Assembly: GCA_030532705.1 (NCBI GenBank)
Contig: JAUNKR010000002.1
Coordinates: 25,312-89,311, forward strand
Direction: 5' to 3'
DNA length: 64,000 nucleotides
Source: Peptostreptococcaceae bacterium
Lineage (GTDB): Bacteria > Bacillota > Clostridia > Peptostreptococcales > Filifactoraceae
Shown: piece after piece, positions 19,763 to 27,775 of the stretch
Layout: each line of letters starts with the position of its first letter
Position numbering within the stretch: position 1 is the first letter of the stretch
The notes under the pieces: generated by a model
What the model was told of the DNA's origin: nothing
What the model saw: the letters and a program-made list of their open reading frames with translations, nothing else
Database searches by the model: none
Position numbers and translations under genes: made by a program

Positions 19763-20089
19763 TTAGTTATGCTTGTCGTTTAGCTTCACTTCCAGCTCAA
19801 CGCCAGCCGCAATGTCCATTCTGATCAAACTATCAACTGTTTTCGGTCCCGGATTTGCGATCTCGATCAATCTCTTGTGAGTTCTGATCTCGAACTGCTC
19901 TCTGGAATCCTTGTACTTATGGACCGCTCTTAGAATAGTGATCACCTGCTTCTCAGTTGGAAGTGGGATCGGCCCTGCCACAGATGCTCCGGACGCCTTA
20001 GCAGTCTCTACCACCTTTTGTGCAGCCTCGTCTAAGATTTTGTGATCATAAGACTTCAGTCTGATTTTGATTTTTTGGTTTTTTGACAT
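19763..20089 (-). CDS. rpsJ: 30S ribosomal protein S10
   Basis: S10, here 108 residues, is the first gene of the operon and also takes part in antitermination with NusB in other bacteria. It shows [20 protein letters not shown], the GPIPLPTEK loop and [19 protein letters not shown]. The tuf, fus, rpsG and rpsL genes that often precede rpsJ in Firmicutes are not upstream. A structured leader and promoter lie there instead. Confidence 0.97.
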   Translation of the reverse strand: MSKNQKIKIRLKSYDHKILDEAAQKVVETAKASGASVAGPIPLPTEKQVITILRAVHKYKDSREQFEIRTHKRLIEIANPGPKTVDSLIRMDIAAGVELEVKLNDKHN

Positions 20090-20301
20090 TGATTTTTACC
20101 TCCTATCGTACGATTCTCGTACGACTTAAGCCGATAACTGCCCCGCGCGTTTCATAAACGGCTTTTAAAAAAACAGCTCAAAGGCTTTCAGTCGCAGCAT
20201 TCTTGATGTTGCATACTCCACGGAAATTACCTGGTTTTCATCCAGCAACCTTCCATATCATCGCATTCTATAATTAAACACACTCAAATAGTATACAACA
20301 A
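20090..20301 (-). promoter_or_regulatory. S10 operon promoter and structured leader
   Basis: On the minus strand a promoter can be read as TTGTTG (20301-20296), 17 bases, TTTAAT (20278-20273), with TTGTAT/AATTAT shifted by three as an alternative. A leader of about 180 bases follows. Two helices stand out. AAGCCG (20164-20159) pairs with CGGCTT (20133-20128) around an inner CGTTT/AAACG hairpin. CGTACGA (20123-20117) pairs perfectly with TCGTACG (20113-20107) with a three-base loop, just before the AGGAGG of rpsJ. The last hairpin could gate ribosome access. Whether a ribosomal protein binds is unknown. The remaining bases to 20590 are AT-rich with no credible gene. Confidence 0.55.
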
Positions 20302-20592
20302 AGCGATCTTTATTTCAAGAAATTTTTTCGCTTTTTGCAAACTTTTTTTGCATTTTTTTCGTTCTCTTCCGAGCAAACGATCTCCGTGCTATTTTGATCT
20401 CAAAAATATTTTTTGTTATATACTATATAATGAAGCGAAATTTTTTCGCTATAAATTATTATATCCTTTTTAGGAGTGCTTGAAACAAAAGTACGCTATG
20501 TTTTTAGTCGCTCGAGACGATCATCGAAAGATAAAATGACAAGCTCGATCGATCTCATCGCTTTTCGGATAAACCGAGCCCTTTCTCCGCAC

Positions 20593-20624
20593 AAAAAACT
20601 CTCTCACAAAAAGTAAGAGAGTTT
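20593..20624 (-). terminator. Terminator after the rhodanese lipoprotein
   Basis: On the minus strand AAACTCTCT (20624-20616) pairs with AGAGAGTTT (20604-20596) and is followed by TTTTTTG. It is 37 bases past the stop of the rhodanese gene. Confidence 0.85.
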
Positions 20625-20660
20625 ATCCAAACTAAGTGTCCAAAATTTTTCGTTACCAAA

Positions 20661-21095
20661 TTATTGTACGAGCTCGTACTCGAATTCTTTTACGCCTTCG
20701 GCATTATATACCACTTTAAATCCGTTATCGACAAGCACTTTTGCCGCTTGTCCGCTTCGATTTCCCGTATTGCAATACAGGATCACCGGATGCTCTTTAT
20801 ATCCTTCGATCTCGCCCACTCGGGACTCCATCTCATCATGAGGGATATTGACTGCTCCTTGGATATGTCCGTCCGCATATTCGTCCGCAGAACGCACATC
20901 GATCAACAGTGCATCGAGGGACTTATCTTCGTCCGCCATAAAGTCGACCAACTCTTGCCCCTTCATATCCTGCACCATCACTTCATCTTGTGTCTGTCCG
21001 TTTTCCGTTGTAGTGGATCCGCTATCGTTCTTGCTGCACCCGATCGCTCCGAACATCAACACTCCCGCTAACATCAACGCTGCTATTCTTTTCAT
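20661..21095 (-). CDS. Rhodanese-domain lipoprotein
   Basis: The 144-residue protein has a signal peptide with lipobox (FGAIGC, lipid cysteine at residue 20), a short linker, and one rhodanese fold from about residue 48. Key parts are DVRSADEYADGHIQGAVNIP and the active loop YCNTGNRSGQAA, which holds the catalytic cysteine in the six-residue loop CNTGNR. Rhodaneses transfer sulfane sulfur between donors and acceptors. An extracytoplasmic lipid-anchored version could serve sulfur or redox chemistry at the membrane. It starts behind AAAGGAG and may form a unit with the glycosyltransferase 110 bases upstream, though a separate promoter is equally likely. Confidence 0.88.
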   Translation of the reverse strand: MKRIAALMLAGVLMFGAIGCSKNDSGSTTTENGQTQDEVMVQDMKGQELVDFMADEDKSLDALLIDVRSADEYADGHIQGAVNIPHDEMESRVGEIEGYKEHPVILYCNTGNRSGQAAKVLVDNGFKVVYNAEGVKEFEYELVQ

Positions 21096-21204
21096 TTTTT
21101 CTCCTTTATGCCGATCAACATCGGTCTTTAATATTTTTCAAAATAGGATCCGATCAACAGATCCTCTTATTTTTGAACACTTAACGATACTTGCTGTGAT
21201 CCAT

Positions 21205-22728
21205 TCAGCTGCGGTATCCTTCCGCAAGCTCCGTTTGTATTTTTTCAACGACCTTGAGCACTCCATCCTCATTGATCTGACGAACGATCGCTCGCATATT
21301 ATTGCGCATCTTTTGTAGCCGATCCTCATCAAACAAAAGCTCTACGATATCATCGACCTCCCGATCGATCTTGCTCATCTTGGACGAAAGCACGATCCCG
21401 AGCTCTTTGTTTTTTACAAATTCGGCATTGCTCACCTCTTGCTGCAAAAAAGGTTTGAAGATCACCATCGGAAGCTCCGCATAGATCGACTCAAAAGTCG
21501 TGATCCCTCCGGACTTGGAAAGCAGCAGATCCGATTCCAGCATCCTCTCCTTAATGTCGTCAACAAAACCTACCACATGAACATTCTCAAATCTTCCGTG
21601 AAGTTTTTTGTAGAGGCTGTGATTTTTTGCAGTGATCACCGTCGTCTCCATCCCGAGACGGCTATTGAGCGTCTCATAAAATGCCAGGCTCGTCGGCACG
21701 AGCCCCAGCCCGCCTCCCATGATCAGAAGCTTTCGCTTACGATTTTGAGTCAATGAAGAGGTCTCTCCATTTTTCTTAAATATCACAGGCGATAACTTCC
21801 CATTGCCCGACATCTTGTCAGGGATGGCCGGATTCAGATCCTCCGACGAGGTCTCCTTTTCAAGCGACGAAACTCCCGTTTCCTTATCACCGCACTGACT
21901 GCGTGATATTTCTTCCTCATTCGTCTTTGGATCTATCTCTTTTGAACACTCCGAGACCTTCTGTTCATCGAGCGCCTCTATTTTTTCTGCACTATTTTTA
22001 TATTTGAGCATCTCAAATTTTGGGTTTAGCGGCATCCCGACCACCAGGATCCGATCCGCCTCCACTCCGGCTTCGATCAGCAGCTCCTTCGTCTCCTCGA
22101 CAGCGACGAGATAGTAATCGGTCTTCTCATTGATCCAAGTCGTATGCGGATAGATATCCGTGATCGCCGTGATCAACGGGATCGAATGATGCGAAAGCTT
22201 TTTGTAATCCGAGATGATCTCCGAGCACACCGAAAAAGCAGAGATGATAAGGTCCGGCTTTTCTTTGTGCAAAAGCTTCACCGCACTGCCCAGTACATGA
22301 TTGTAGATATGTTCCAGCGCTTTGCTCTCCGACGGAGGCACTTCATCCGATTTTTTGTAGATCAGATTTGCCAGCTTCGCTCCCTTATCGACGATCGATC
22401 CGTAGATCTTGTAGACCAGCGCGATATACTCCGGATATGCCAACTCAAAAAGATCGACGATCTTGACTTCTTCGATCTGATCCGTCCAGGCTTTATCCGA
22501 TGATGCGATCAACTGCTCATAATCGATATCATCAAAAGTGATCTTGATCTTTTTTAGTTCTCTCCAAAAATCTTTGATCAATTTCTTTGGGCTGGGCAGG
22601 TAGTAATCCTGTAAGTCTAATGAACCTACTTTTGCATTTTGATAATGTGCTACCAGCTTCTGCTCGATCGACTTCGCCGCAGAATAGTGCCCCATCCCAA
22701 ACTTGCAGGTAAGTATAAGTATCTTCAT
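21205..22728 (-). CDS. MGDG-synthase-like glycosyltransferase (GT28) with hydrophilic insert
   Basis: The 507-residue protein has a two-domain GT-B fold: an N-terminal acceptor domain starting MKILILTCKFGMGHYSAAKS, and a C-terminal nucleotide-sugar domain with LLIMGGGLGLVPTSLA and LLSKSGGITTFESIYAELPM. The family transfers hexoses to diacylglycerol or processes lipid-linked precursors at the cytoplasmic membrane face. Residues about 241-331 (21735-22008) are an acidic, serine-rich, probably disordered insert that the otherwise similar protein at the left edge lacks. The N-terminal region is also about 45 residues longer than in that paralogue. The ATG at 22728 follows GAGGAGGAACG. Substrates are unknown. 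Confidence 0.88.
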   Translation of the reverse strand: MKILILTCKFGMGHYSAAKSIEQKLVAHYQNAKVGSLDLQDYYLPSPKKLIKDFWRELKKIKITFDDIDYEQLIASSDKAWTDQIEEVKIVDLFELAYPEYIALVYKIYGSIVDKGAKLANLIYKKSDEVPPSESKALEHIYNHVLGSAVKLLHKEKPDLIISAFSVCSEIISDYKKLSHHSIPLITAITDIYPHTTWINEKTDYYLVAVEETKELLIEAGVEADRILVVGMPLNPKFEMLKYKNSAEKIEALDEQKVSECSKEIDPKTNEEEISRSQCGDKETGVSSLEKETSSEDLNPAIPDKMSGNGKLSPVIFKKNGETSSLTQNRKRKLLIMGGGLGLVPTSLAFYETLNSRLGMETTVITAKNHSLYKKLHGRFENVHVVGFVDDIKERMLESDLLLSKSGGITTFESIYAELPMVIFKPFLQQEVSNAEFVKNKELGIVLSSKMSKIDREVDDIVELLFDEDRLQKMRNNMRAIVRQINEDGVLKVVEKIQTELAEGYRS

Positions 22729-22824
22729 CGTTCCTCCTCATTCGGCAAAGTCCCCTAGGCAATTATTATAGCACAATTCATTTCATAAATAGTAAAAATT
22801 TGGTTACAATTTTCGAAATAAATC

Positions 22825-22853
22825 TTGACAAAATCTCTTAGTAATATTATGAT
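22825..22853 (+). promoter_or_regulatory. Near-consensus promoter with possible operator
   Basis: A perfect TTGACA at 22825-22830, a 17-base spacer and TATGAT at 22848-22853 lie 64 bases upstream of the Nudix regulator gene. Just downstream, GATAATAA occurs twice (about 22851 and 22880), flanking GATAGATAGTATC. This is a plausible operator for the encoded NrtR-like protein, but the operator assignment is inference. Confidence 0.8.
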
Positions 22854-22916
22854 AATAACAAGATAGATAGTATCAAGTTGATAATAATAAAAGCAATTTC
22901 AAAAAGGAGTCGTCCC

Positions 22917-23792
22917 ATGAATGCAAAACAACAGGAACAGGAGTTTTTGAAAAACTACGATACCCACGATTATGAAAAACCATCCGTCACCGTCGATGTC
23001 GTCGCCTTCACCATCGGCGAAAAGGATGAAACGAACTACCGAAAGAACACGAACAAGCGGCTTAAAGTCCTGCTGATGAAACGAACGGACTTTCCTTTCA
23101 AAGAGATGTGGGCATTGCCCGGCGGATTTGTCGACATCCGCGAGAGCCTCGAAGATGCGACCGCTCGAGTTTTGCTGAACAAGACGGATCTGAGCAAGGC
23201 CTATCTAGAACAACTCTATACCTGGGGCGAGATCGACCGGGACCCGAGACATCGGATCTTCAGCATCTCTTACCTTACATTGATCCAAGAAGAAAATCTC
23301 CGGGCCAAGAGCGCGGACAAAACTTATGCCTGGTTCGATCTTACGATGGATCGTATCTTCGAAAAAACCGAAACGATCGCCGGCGGGGAAAGGTGGACCA
23401 CGATCGAGCGGCTCGGATTTGAAGGCGAAAAAGAAAATTTTGCCGTCACGATCGAGCTGACAAGGACGGTACAGGACCGATTGCTGAGCCAATCCTATCG
23501 AGTCCTTGAAAATGATCACATCGCCTTTGATCATCCCAAGATCATCGCCTATGCGCTCAAGAGACTTCGGGAAAAAATAGAGTACACACCGATCGCATTT
23601 TCGCTGATGCCTGCGCGATTCACGCTCACCCAGCTTCAGCAGGTCTATGAAACGATATTGAACAGAGAATTGCTCAAAGCCAATTTCCGACGAAAGATCG
23701 CGAGCATGGTGATCGAGACGGAGGAATATAAAAAAGATGCGGGTCATCGACCTTCTAAACTGTTTAAGTTCAACAGCAAATTCGATCTGTAG
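22917..23792 (+). CDS. NrtR-like Nudix-domain regulator
   Basis: The 291-residue protein starts at the ATG after AAAAAGGAGTCGTCCC; the frame is open further upstream but without a ribosome site. Residues about 25-165 form a Nudix fold (MKRTDFPFKEMWALPGGFVD). The Nudix box reads GGFVDIRESLEDATARVLLN, so the catalytic REXXEE core is replaced by RVLLNK, and hydrolase activity is unlikely. Residues about 215-285 resemble the winged-helix part of NrtR regulators (ARFTLTQLQQVYETILNREL, then NFRRKIASM). NrtR proteins bind ADP-ribose and repress NAD genes. This one heads a unit with an SPFH protein and an NAD-kinase-like protein, 18 bases from the next gene. A nucleotide-sensing repressor is the best inference; a residual hydrolase is the alternative. 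Confidence 0.8.
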   Translation: MNAKQQEQEFLKNYDTHDYEKPSVTVDVVAFTIGEKDETNYRKNTNKRLKVLLMKRTDFPFKEMWALPGGFVDIRESLEDATARVLLNKTDLSKAYLEQLYTWGEIDRDPRHRIFSISYLTLIQEENLRAKSADKTYAWFDLTMDRIFEKTETIAGGERWTTIERLGFEGEKENFAVTIELTRTVQDRLLSQSYRVLENDHIAFDHPKIIAYALKRLREKIEYTPIAFSLMPARFTLTQLQQVYETILNRELLKANFRRKIASMVIETEEYKKDAGHRPSKLFKFNSKFDL

Positions 23793-23810
23793 CGAAGAAA
23801 GGAGATCACA

Positions 23811-24818
23811 ATGTTTGGACTACGATTTATGAAATTTGAACCGAATAACCATGTTATCGTCTATAAGAACGGAAAGATCACAAAGCAGGGCAAGGGACTC
23901 AGCTTCTGGTACTACTCCCCGACCGGAAGTATCCAAAAGATCCCGACCGATGTGATGGACGAGCCTTTTATGTTCGAGGAGATCACTTTGGACTACCAGC
24001 CGATCACGATCCAAGGCAATGTCAGCTACAAGATCGAGGATCCGCTCAAGACCTCCGGCTATATCAACTTTACGCTAAGGCCCAACGGAAGAAGTTATCT
24101 CGATACTCCGCAGGAGAATCTTTCCAAAAAGATCCACAGCGCCGTCATCGTGTCCGCCAACAAAACGATCAGCCGATTGGATCTTAAGCAGACCATCACC
24201 TCCAGAGAACAGATCAAAGAGAGCATCCTCTCAGACCTTAGGTCCAATGAGGAGCTAAATCAGATCGGCGTCGACATCGTCAACCTCTCCATCCTCGGCA
24301 TCAAGCCGAATGTTGAAACTGCAAGAGCATTGGAAGCACAGACCCGAGAGCAGATCCTGAAAGATGCCGACGATGCGATCTATGTGCGCCGCAATTCATC
24401 CATCGAGCAGGAGCGGATCGTCAAAGAAAATGAATACAATACCGAGATCGCGATCGAAGAAAAGAAACGAGAGATCGAGGAAAGAAAGCTGAAAGCAAAA
24501 CAAGGCCTTCAAAGACAGCAGAACCTATTAAAAGAAGAACAGATCCATGCCGACATCCAGCTCGAAGAGAAGAAAAAAGAATGGATCAGCCTATCGTCCG
24601 AAAATACCAAGATCCAGGCGGATGCAAAAGCATATGAACTATCCGCTGCGATGAAGGCACTGGAAGATACCGACCAAGAGACCATTCAAGCGCTGGCAAG
24701 CGTCGGCATGGATTCGAACCGACTGATCGCCGCCGCATTCCAAGAGCTTGCGAAAAAAGCGGGATCCATCGGACAGCTCAATGTCTCTCCGGATCTTTTG
24801 AGAGAGCTGCTCCAATGA
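23811..24818 (+). CDS. Soluble SPFH (band 7) domain protein
   Basis: The 335-residue protein begins behind GAAAGGAGATCACA. Residues about 8-190 are an SPFH/band 7 fold (TLDYQPITIQGNVSYKIEDP and NEELNQIGVDIVNLSILGIK). Residues about 190-270 are a long charged coiled coil rich in Glu and Lys, and the C-terminal 60 residues are mostly helical (YELSAAMKALEDTDQETIQA). There is no membrane segment or signal peptide, unlike the flotillin at 36048-37421. SPFH proteins build rings or scaffolds, usually at membranes. It sits between the Nudix regulator and the NAD-kinase-like gene, so a scaffold for nucleotide signalling is an inference. Confidence 0.88.
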   Translation: MFGLRFMKFEPNNHVIVYKNGKITKQGKGLSFWYYSPTGSIQKIPTDVMDEPFMFEEITLDYQPITIQGNVSYKIEDPLKTSGYINFTLRPNGRSYLDTPQENLSKKIHSAVIVSANKTISRLDLKQTITSREQIKESILSDLRSNEELNQIGVDIVNLSILGIKPNVETARALEAQTREQILKDADDAIYVRRNSSIEQERIVKENEYNTEIAIEEKKREIEERKLKAKQGLQRQQNLLKEEQIHADIQLEEKKKEWISLSSENTKIQADAKAYELSAAMKALEDTDQETIQALASVGMDSNRLIAAAFQELAKKAGSIGQLNVSPDLLRELLQ

Positions 24819-24952
24819 TACGCTTCAACCAACGCGGATCTTAACGAACGAACGGATCAAAAGATATCCGCTCCAGGTTCACATCCTCCAGAAATGCTTT
24901 GATCCACTTGTTTTGCAACCACCATTTGAGAAAACAAAAAGAAAGGGATCCT

Positions 24953-25900
24953 ATGATCGAGAATACCAAATTTGTCGTTATCACCAGAAAGACCATGCTT
25001 GAAGAATTGGTCCACAAATACAATACCATCGAGCAAGCGAGATTTTATATCACCCATTTGGGCGAAGATTTCGAGAGCTATCAGATCCAGCACAGACAAT
25101 ACTACCATTCCCTCGATGAAACGATCCGGGCACTCCACGACTTCGGGAAGGTCCAGACCATCGACCGCAGATATCTTCCGAATTTTATCTTCGGAGAAAA
25201 GGATATCGTCGTGGTCGTCGGTCAGGACGGGCTGGTCGCAAATACGATGAAATATCTTCAAAACCAAAGGATCATTGCCGTCAACCCCGACAAAAAACGC
25301 TGGGACGGGATCCTGCTGCCCTTCGATCCGATCTCCGTCCGAAAGATCGTGCCCGAAGTGATCAAAGACAAAAGATCCGTCAAAGAGATCACGATGGCAA
25401 AGGCGACTCTCACCGACGGACAGTCCCTCTATGCTGTGAACGATCTTTTCATCGGACCAAAGAGCCACACTTCCGCAAGATATAAACTCCAATTCGGCGA
25501 TCTGTCCGAGGAACAATCCTCCAGCGGTATCATCGTATCCACCGGACTGGGCAGCACCGGCTGGCTCAAAAGCATCATGTGCGGTGCGCTCGGGATCGCC
25601 AAAAAAGTCGAGAACTTCCATGGCAGCGCACTCGAACAAAACGACTTTGTGATCCCCAACCTGAGCTGGAACACCAAAAGCCTGATCTTCTCCGTCCGCG
25701 AACCTTTCCCGAGCAAAAGCTCCAAGGCGGACTGCGTGTTCGGCGAGATCAAAGAAGACAAACCGCTGATCCTCATCTCCAAGATGCCCGATCATGGCGT
25801 CATATTCAGCGACGGGATCGAAAGTGACTTTTTGATCTTTTCATCCGGCATGCAAGCCGAGATCACCATCGCCGAGCGAAAAGGCCATCTGGTCGTATAG
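24953..25900 (+). CDS. Divergent NAD-kinase-like protein
   Basis: The 315-residue protein is placed at the ATG at 24953, after GAAAGGG; the frame extends to 24899 without a ribosome site. The fold marks of NAD kinase are present but altered. VVVVGQDGLVANTM stands where the family has GGDGT, AVNDLFIG stands for the NE motif, and GIIVSTGLGSTGWLKS stands for the conserved TPTGSTAY loop. The first 85 residues are unlike housekeeping NAD kinases. The aspartate of the first motif is kept, but loss of one glycine makes normal NADP synthesis uncertain. It could phosphorylate another NAD-like or sugar substrate, or only bind it. It is third in the Nudix-SPFH unit, with a 134-base gap from the SPFH gene. 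Confidence 0.75.
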   Translation: MIENTKFVVITRKTMLEELVHKYNTIEQARFYITHLGEDFESYQIQHRQYYHSLDETIRALHDFGKVQTIDRRYLPNFIFGEKDIVVVVGQDGLVANTMKYLQNQRIIAVNPDKKRWDGILLPFDPISVRKIVPEVIKDKRSVKEITMAKATLTDGQSLYAVNDLFIGPKSHTSARYKLQFGDLSEEQSSSGIIVSTGLGSTGWLKSIMCGALGIAKKVENFHGSALEQNDFVIPNLSWNTKSLIFSVREPFPSKSSKADCVFGEIKEDKPLILISKMPDHGVIFSDGIESDFLIFSSGMQAEITIAERKGHLVV

Positions 25901-25903
25901 ATA

Positions 25904-25999
25904 GAAAGAAAGAAAGAAAGAAAGAGCATACTGCCCCTATCACATCCGATCGGATCATGACCCAATGATCCGCAGACGATAAAGTTCAGTATGCTCTTT
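25904..25999. terminator. Bidirectional terminator with GAAA repeat tail
   Basis: AAAGAGCATACTG (25921-25933) pairs with CAGTATGCTCTTT (25987-25999) around a second helix, CGGATCAT/ATGATCCG. On the plus strand a T-run follows, ending the NAD-kinase-like transcript. Five tandem GAAA units (25904-25923) lie on the other side and become a TTTC-rich tail when the minus strand is read, so the same stem can end transcription from the exonuclease gene. The repeat starts three bases after the stop codon. Confidence 0.75.
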
Positions 26000-26074
26000 T
26001 TGCATCTTGATCAATTCAAAATACCGACGAACAAAACAAAATTATTTTTTACATAAATTTTATTTGATCGAGTT

Positions 26075-26833
26075 CTAAAAATCAAGCTCCAGCATCACCG
26101 GGCAATGATCCGATCCCATGATCTCGGCATGGATCTCGGCACGAACGATCTTGTCTTTGATCCTTTCGGACACGACGAAATAGTCGATCCTCCAGCCCGT
26201 ATTTCGCTCCCGTGCTTTTCCGAAGTAGGACCACCAGGTATAAGCGCCTTCCTGATCAGGGTATAGGAAACGGAAAGTATCGACAAAGCCCGCCTCCAAA
26301 AGCTCCGTGAATTTGTTTCTTTCTTCATCGGTAAATCCTGCCGAGCGTCGATTGGTCTTTGGGTTTTTCAGATCGATCTCCTTATGCGCCACATTGAGAT
26401 CTCCACAAAGCACGACCGGCTTCTTCTCATCCAGCGCCTTCAGATAGGAGCGGAATTCATCTTCCCATACCTGACGATAGTCAAGTCGCTCCAGCTCGGA
26501 TTTAGAATTCGGGGTATAGCAGGTCACCAGATAAAAATGCTCATATTCCGCCGTGATGACACGTCCTTCTTTGTCATGCTCTTCGATGCCGATGCCATAA
26601 CTCACCGACAAAGGCTCCTGCTTTGTAAAGATCGCCGTGCCGGAGTAACCTTTTTTCTGTGCGCTGTTCCAATATTCCTTGTATGCCGGAATATCGATCT
26701 CCGCTTGCCCCTGCTCCATTTTGGTCTCCTGCATACAGAACATATCCGCATCGATCTCATTAAAATAATCCATAAATCCTTTTTTCAAATTGGCACGCAG
26801 CCCGTTTACATTCCATGATATCAGCTTTACCAT
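26075..26833 (-). CDS. xth: Exodeoxyribonuclease III
   Basis: The 252-residue cytoplasmic enzyme of the AP-endonuclease family cuts DNA at abasic sites and trims 3' blocking groups. Signature segments are [14 protein letters not shown], the metal-binding glutamate in [26 protein letters not shown] with its catalytic Asp and Asn, and [14 protein letters not shown] with the catalytic Asp-His pair. It starts behind AAAGGAG. The FtsE-like gene lies 45 bases upstream on the same strand. Confidence 0.95.
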   Translation of the reverse strand: MVKLISWNVNGLRANLKKGFMDYFNEIDADMFCMQETKMEQGQAEIDIPAYKEYWNSAQKKGYSGTAIFTKQEPLSVSYGIGIEEHDKEGRVITAEYEHFYLVTCYTPNSKSELERLDYRQVWEDEFRSYLKALDEKKPVVLCGDLNVAHKEIDLKNPKTNRRSAGFTDEERNKFTELLEAGFVDTFRFLYPDQEGAYTWWSYFGKARERNTGWRIDYFVVSERIKDKIVRAEIHAEIMGSDHCPVMLELDF

Positions 26834-26878
26834 AAATTCTCCTTTGTTCTGTTATTTATCTTTTTCCACATTTCATAC

Positions 26879-27565
26879 TTATTCAAAACTCACATATCGC
26901 CCGGCTTTTCGGTCCGAGTAGATCCGCCCTCTGCGGAGCATGATCACTCTCTTTCTCGTCAGATTGACGAGCGCTTTTTGATGGGTCGCCATCAAAATGG
27001 TCGTCCCCTGATGATTAAAATGCTCCAAGAGGTTGATGATGTCCCAAGCGGTGTCGTTATCCAATCCTGCCGTCGGTTCATCCGCCAAGATCAGCGGCGG
27101 ATTGGTGATCAATGCTCTGGCGATCGCTGCCCTCGCGCGTTCCCCGCCGGATATATGTTGTACTTTTTTATCTGCGATCTCCTTGATCCCGACCGAACCG
27201 AGCATTGCATCGACTGCCCGATCGATCACGCGAGGTTTTTCCCTACGAACGATCAGCGGCAATGCGATATTTTGGCGGACCGTCTGATCCATCATCATGC
27301 CCACCGAGTTTGCAATGATGCCGAAGTTGCGCCGAAACATCGGCAGATCATCCTCCTCGACCGAAGATAAATCGATATGAGATAGTCTTATCTTTCCTTC
27401 ATCCGGGTCGATATTTTTAATAAGGAGATTGATTATCGTACTTTTACCGGTACCCGACTCTCCGATCACATAGACAAATTCACCGGCCTCGATCTGAAAA
27501 CTAAGATCGTAAACGCCGCCTTGAGAAGACGGATATGTCTTGGTCACATGTTCAAAACAAATCAT
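26879..27565 (-). CDS. FtsE-like ABC transporter ATPase without an FtsX partner
   Basis: The 228-residue ATPase has Walker A GESGTGKST (residues about 35-43), the signature ISGGERARAAIARAL, Walker B LILADEPTAGLD and an H-loop histidine in MATHQKALV. The opening MICFEHVTKTYPSSQGGVYD is typical of FtsE, which works with FtsX to control cell-wall hydrolases at division. No FtsX-like permease gene is adjacent, whereas ftsE and ftsX are normally overlapping neighbours. The partner may be encoded elsewhere, or this may be a MacB/LolD-type ATPase that has lost its permease. It has a ribosome site GGAGAAGTACA. Confidence 0.85.
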   Translation of the reverse strand: MICFEHVTKTYPSSQGGVYDLSFQIEAGEFVYVIGESGTGKSTIINLLIKNIDPDEGKIRLSHIDLSSVEEDDLPMFRRNFGIIANSVGMMMDQTVRQNIALPLIVRREKPRVIDRAVDAMLGSVGIKEIADKKVQHISGGERARAAIARALITNPPLILADEPTAGLDNDTAWDIINLLEHFNHQGTTILMATHQKALVNLTRKRVIMLRRGRIYSDRKAGRYVSFE

Positions 27566-27775
27566 TGTACTTCTCCTTTCCTGAATTTGTTTCTACTATA
27601 TTATAGTATCAAATGTAATGAATATCAATGATTTTGTAAAAGGAGCATTCGATTCGGTTCAAATGGTCCGCTTTTGCCATTTCATTCGATCATTGCAAAA
27701 ACTTTTTGGATCCGAGGATCGTTTTCAAAAAGTCGTACAACAAGGATGTTGTATCGGTATAAGAAAGGAATTTTT

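Noticed and set aside
25904..25923. Possible CRISPR or larger tandem array at the GAAA repeat
   Set aside because: The unit is four bases and occurs only five times; no spacers or cas genes are in the window.
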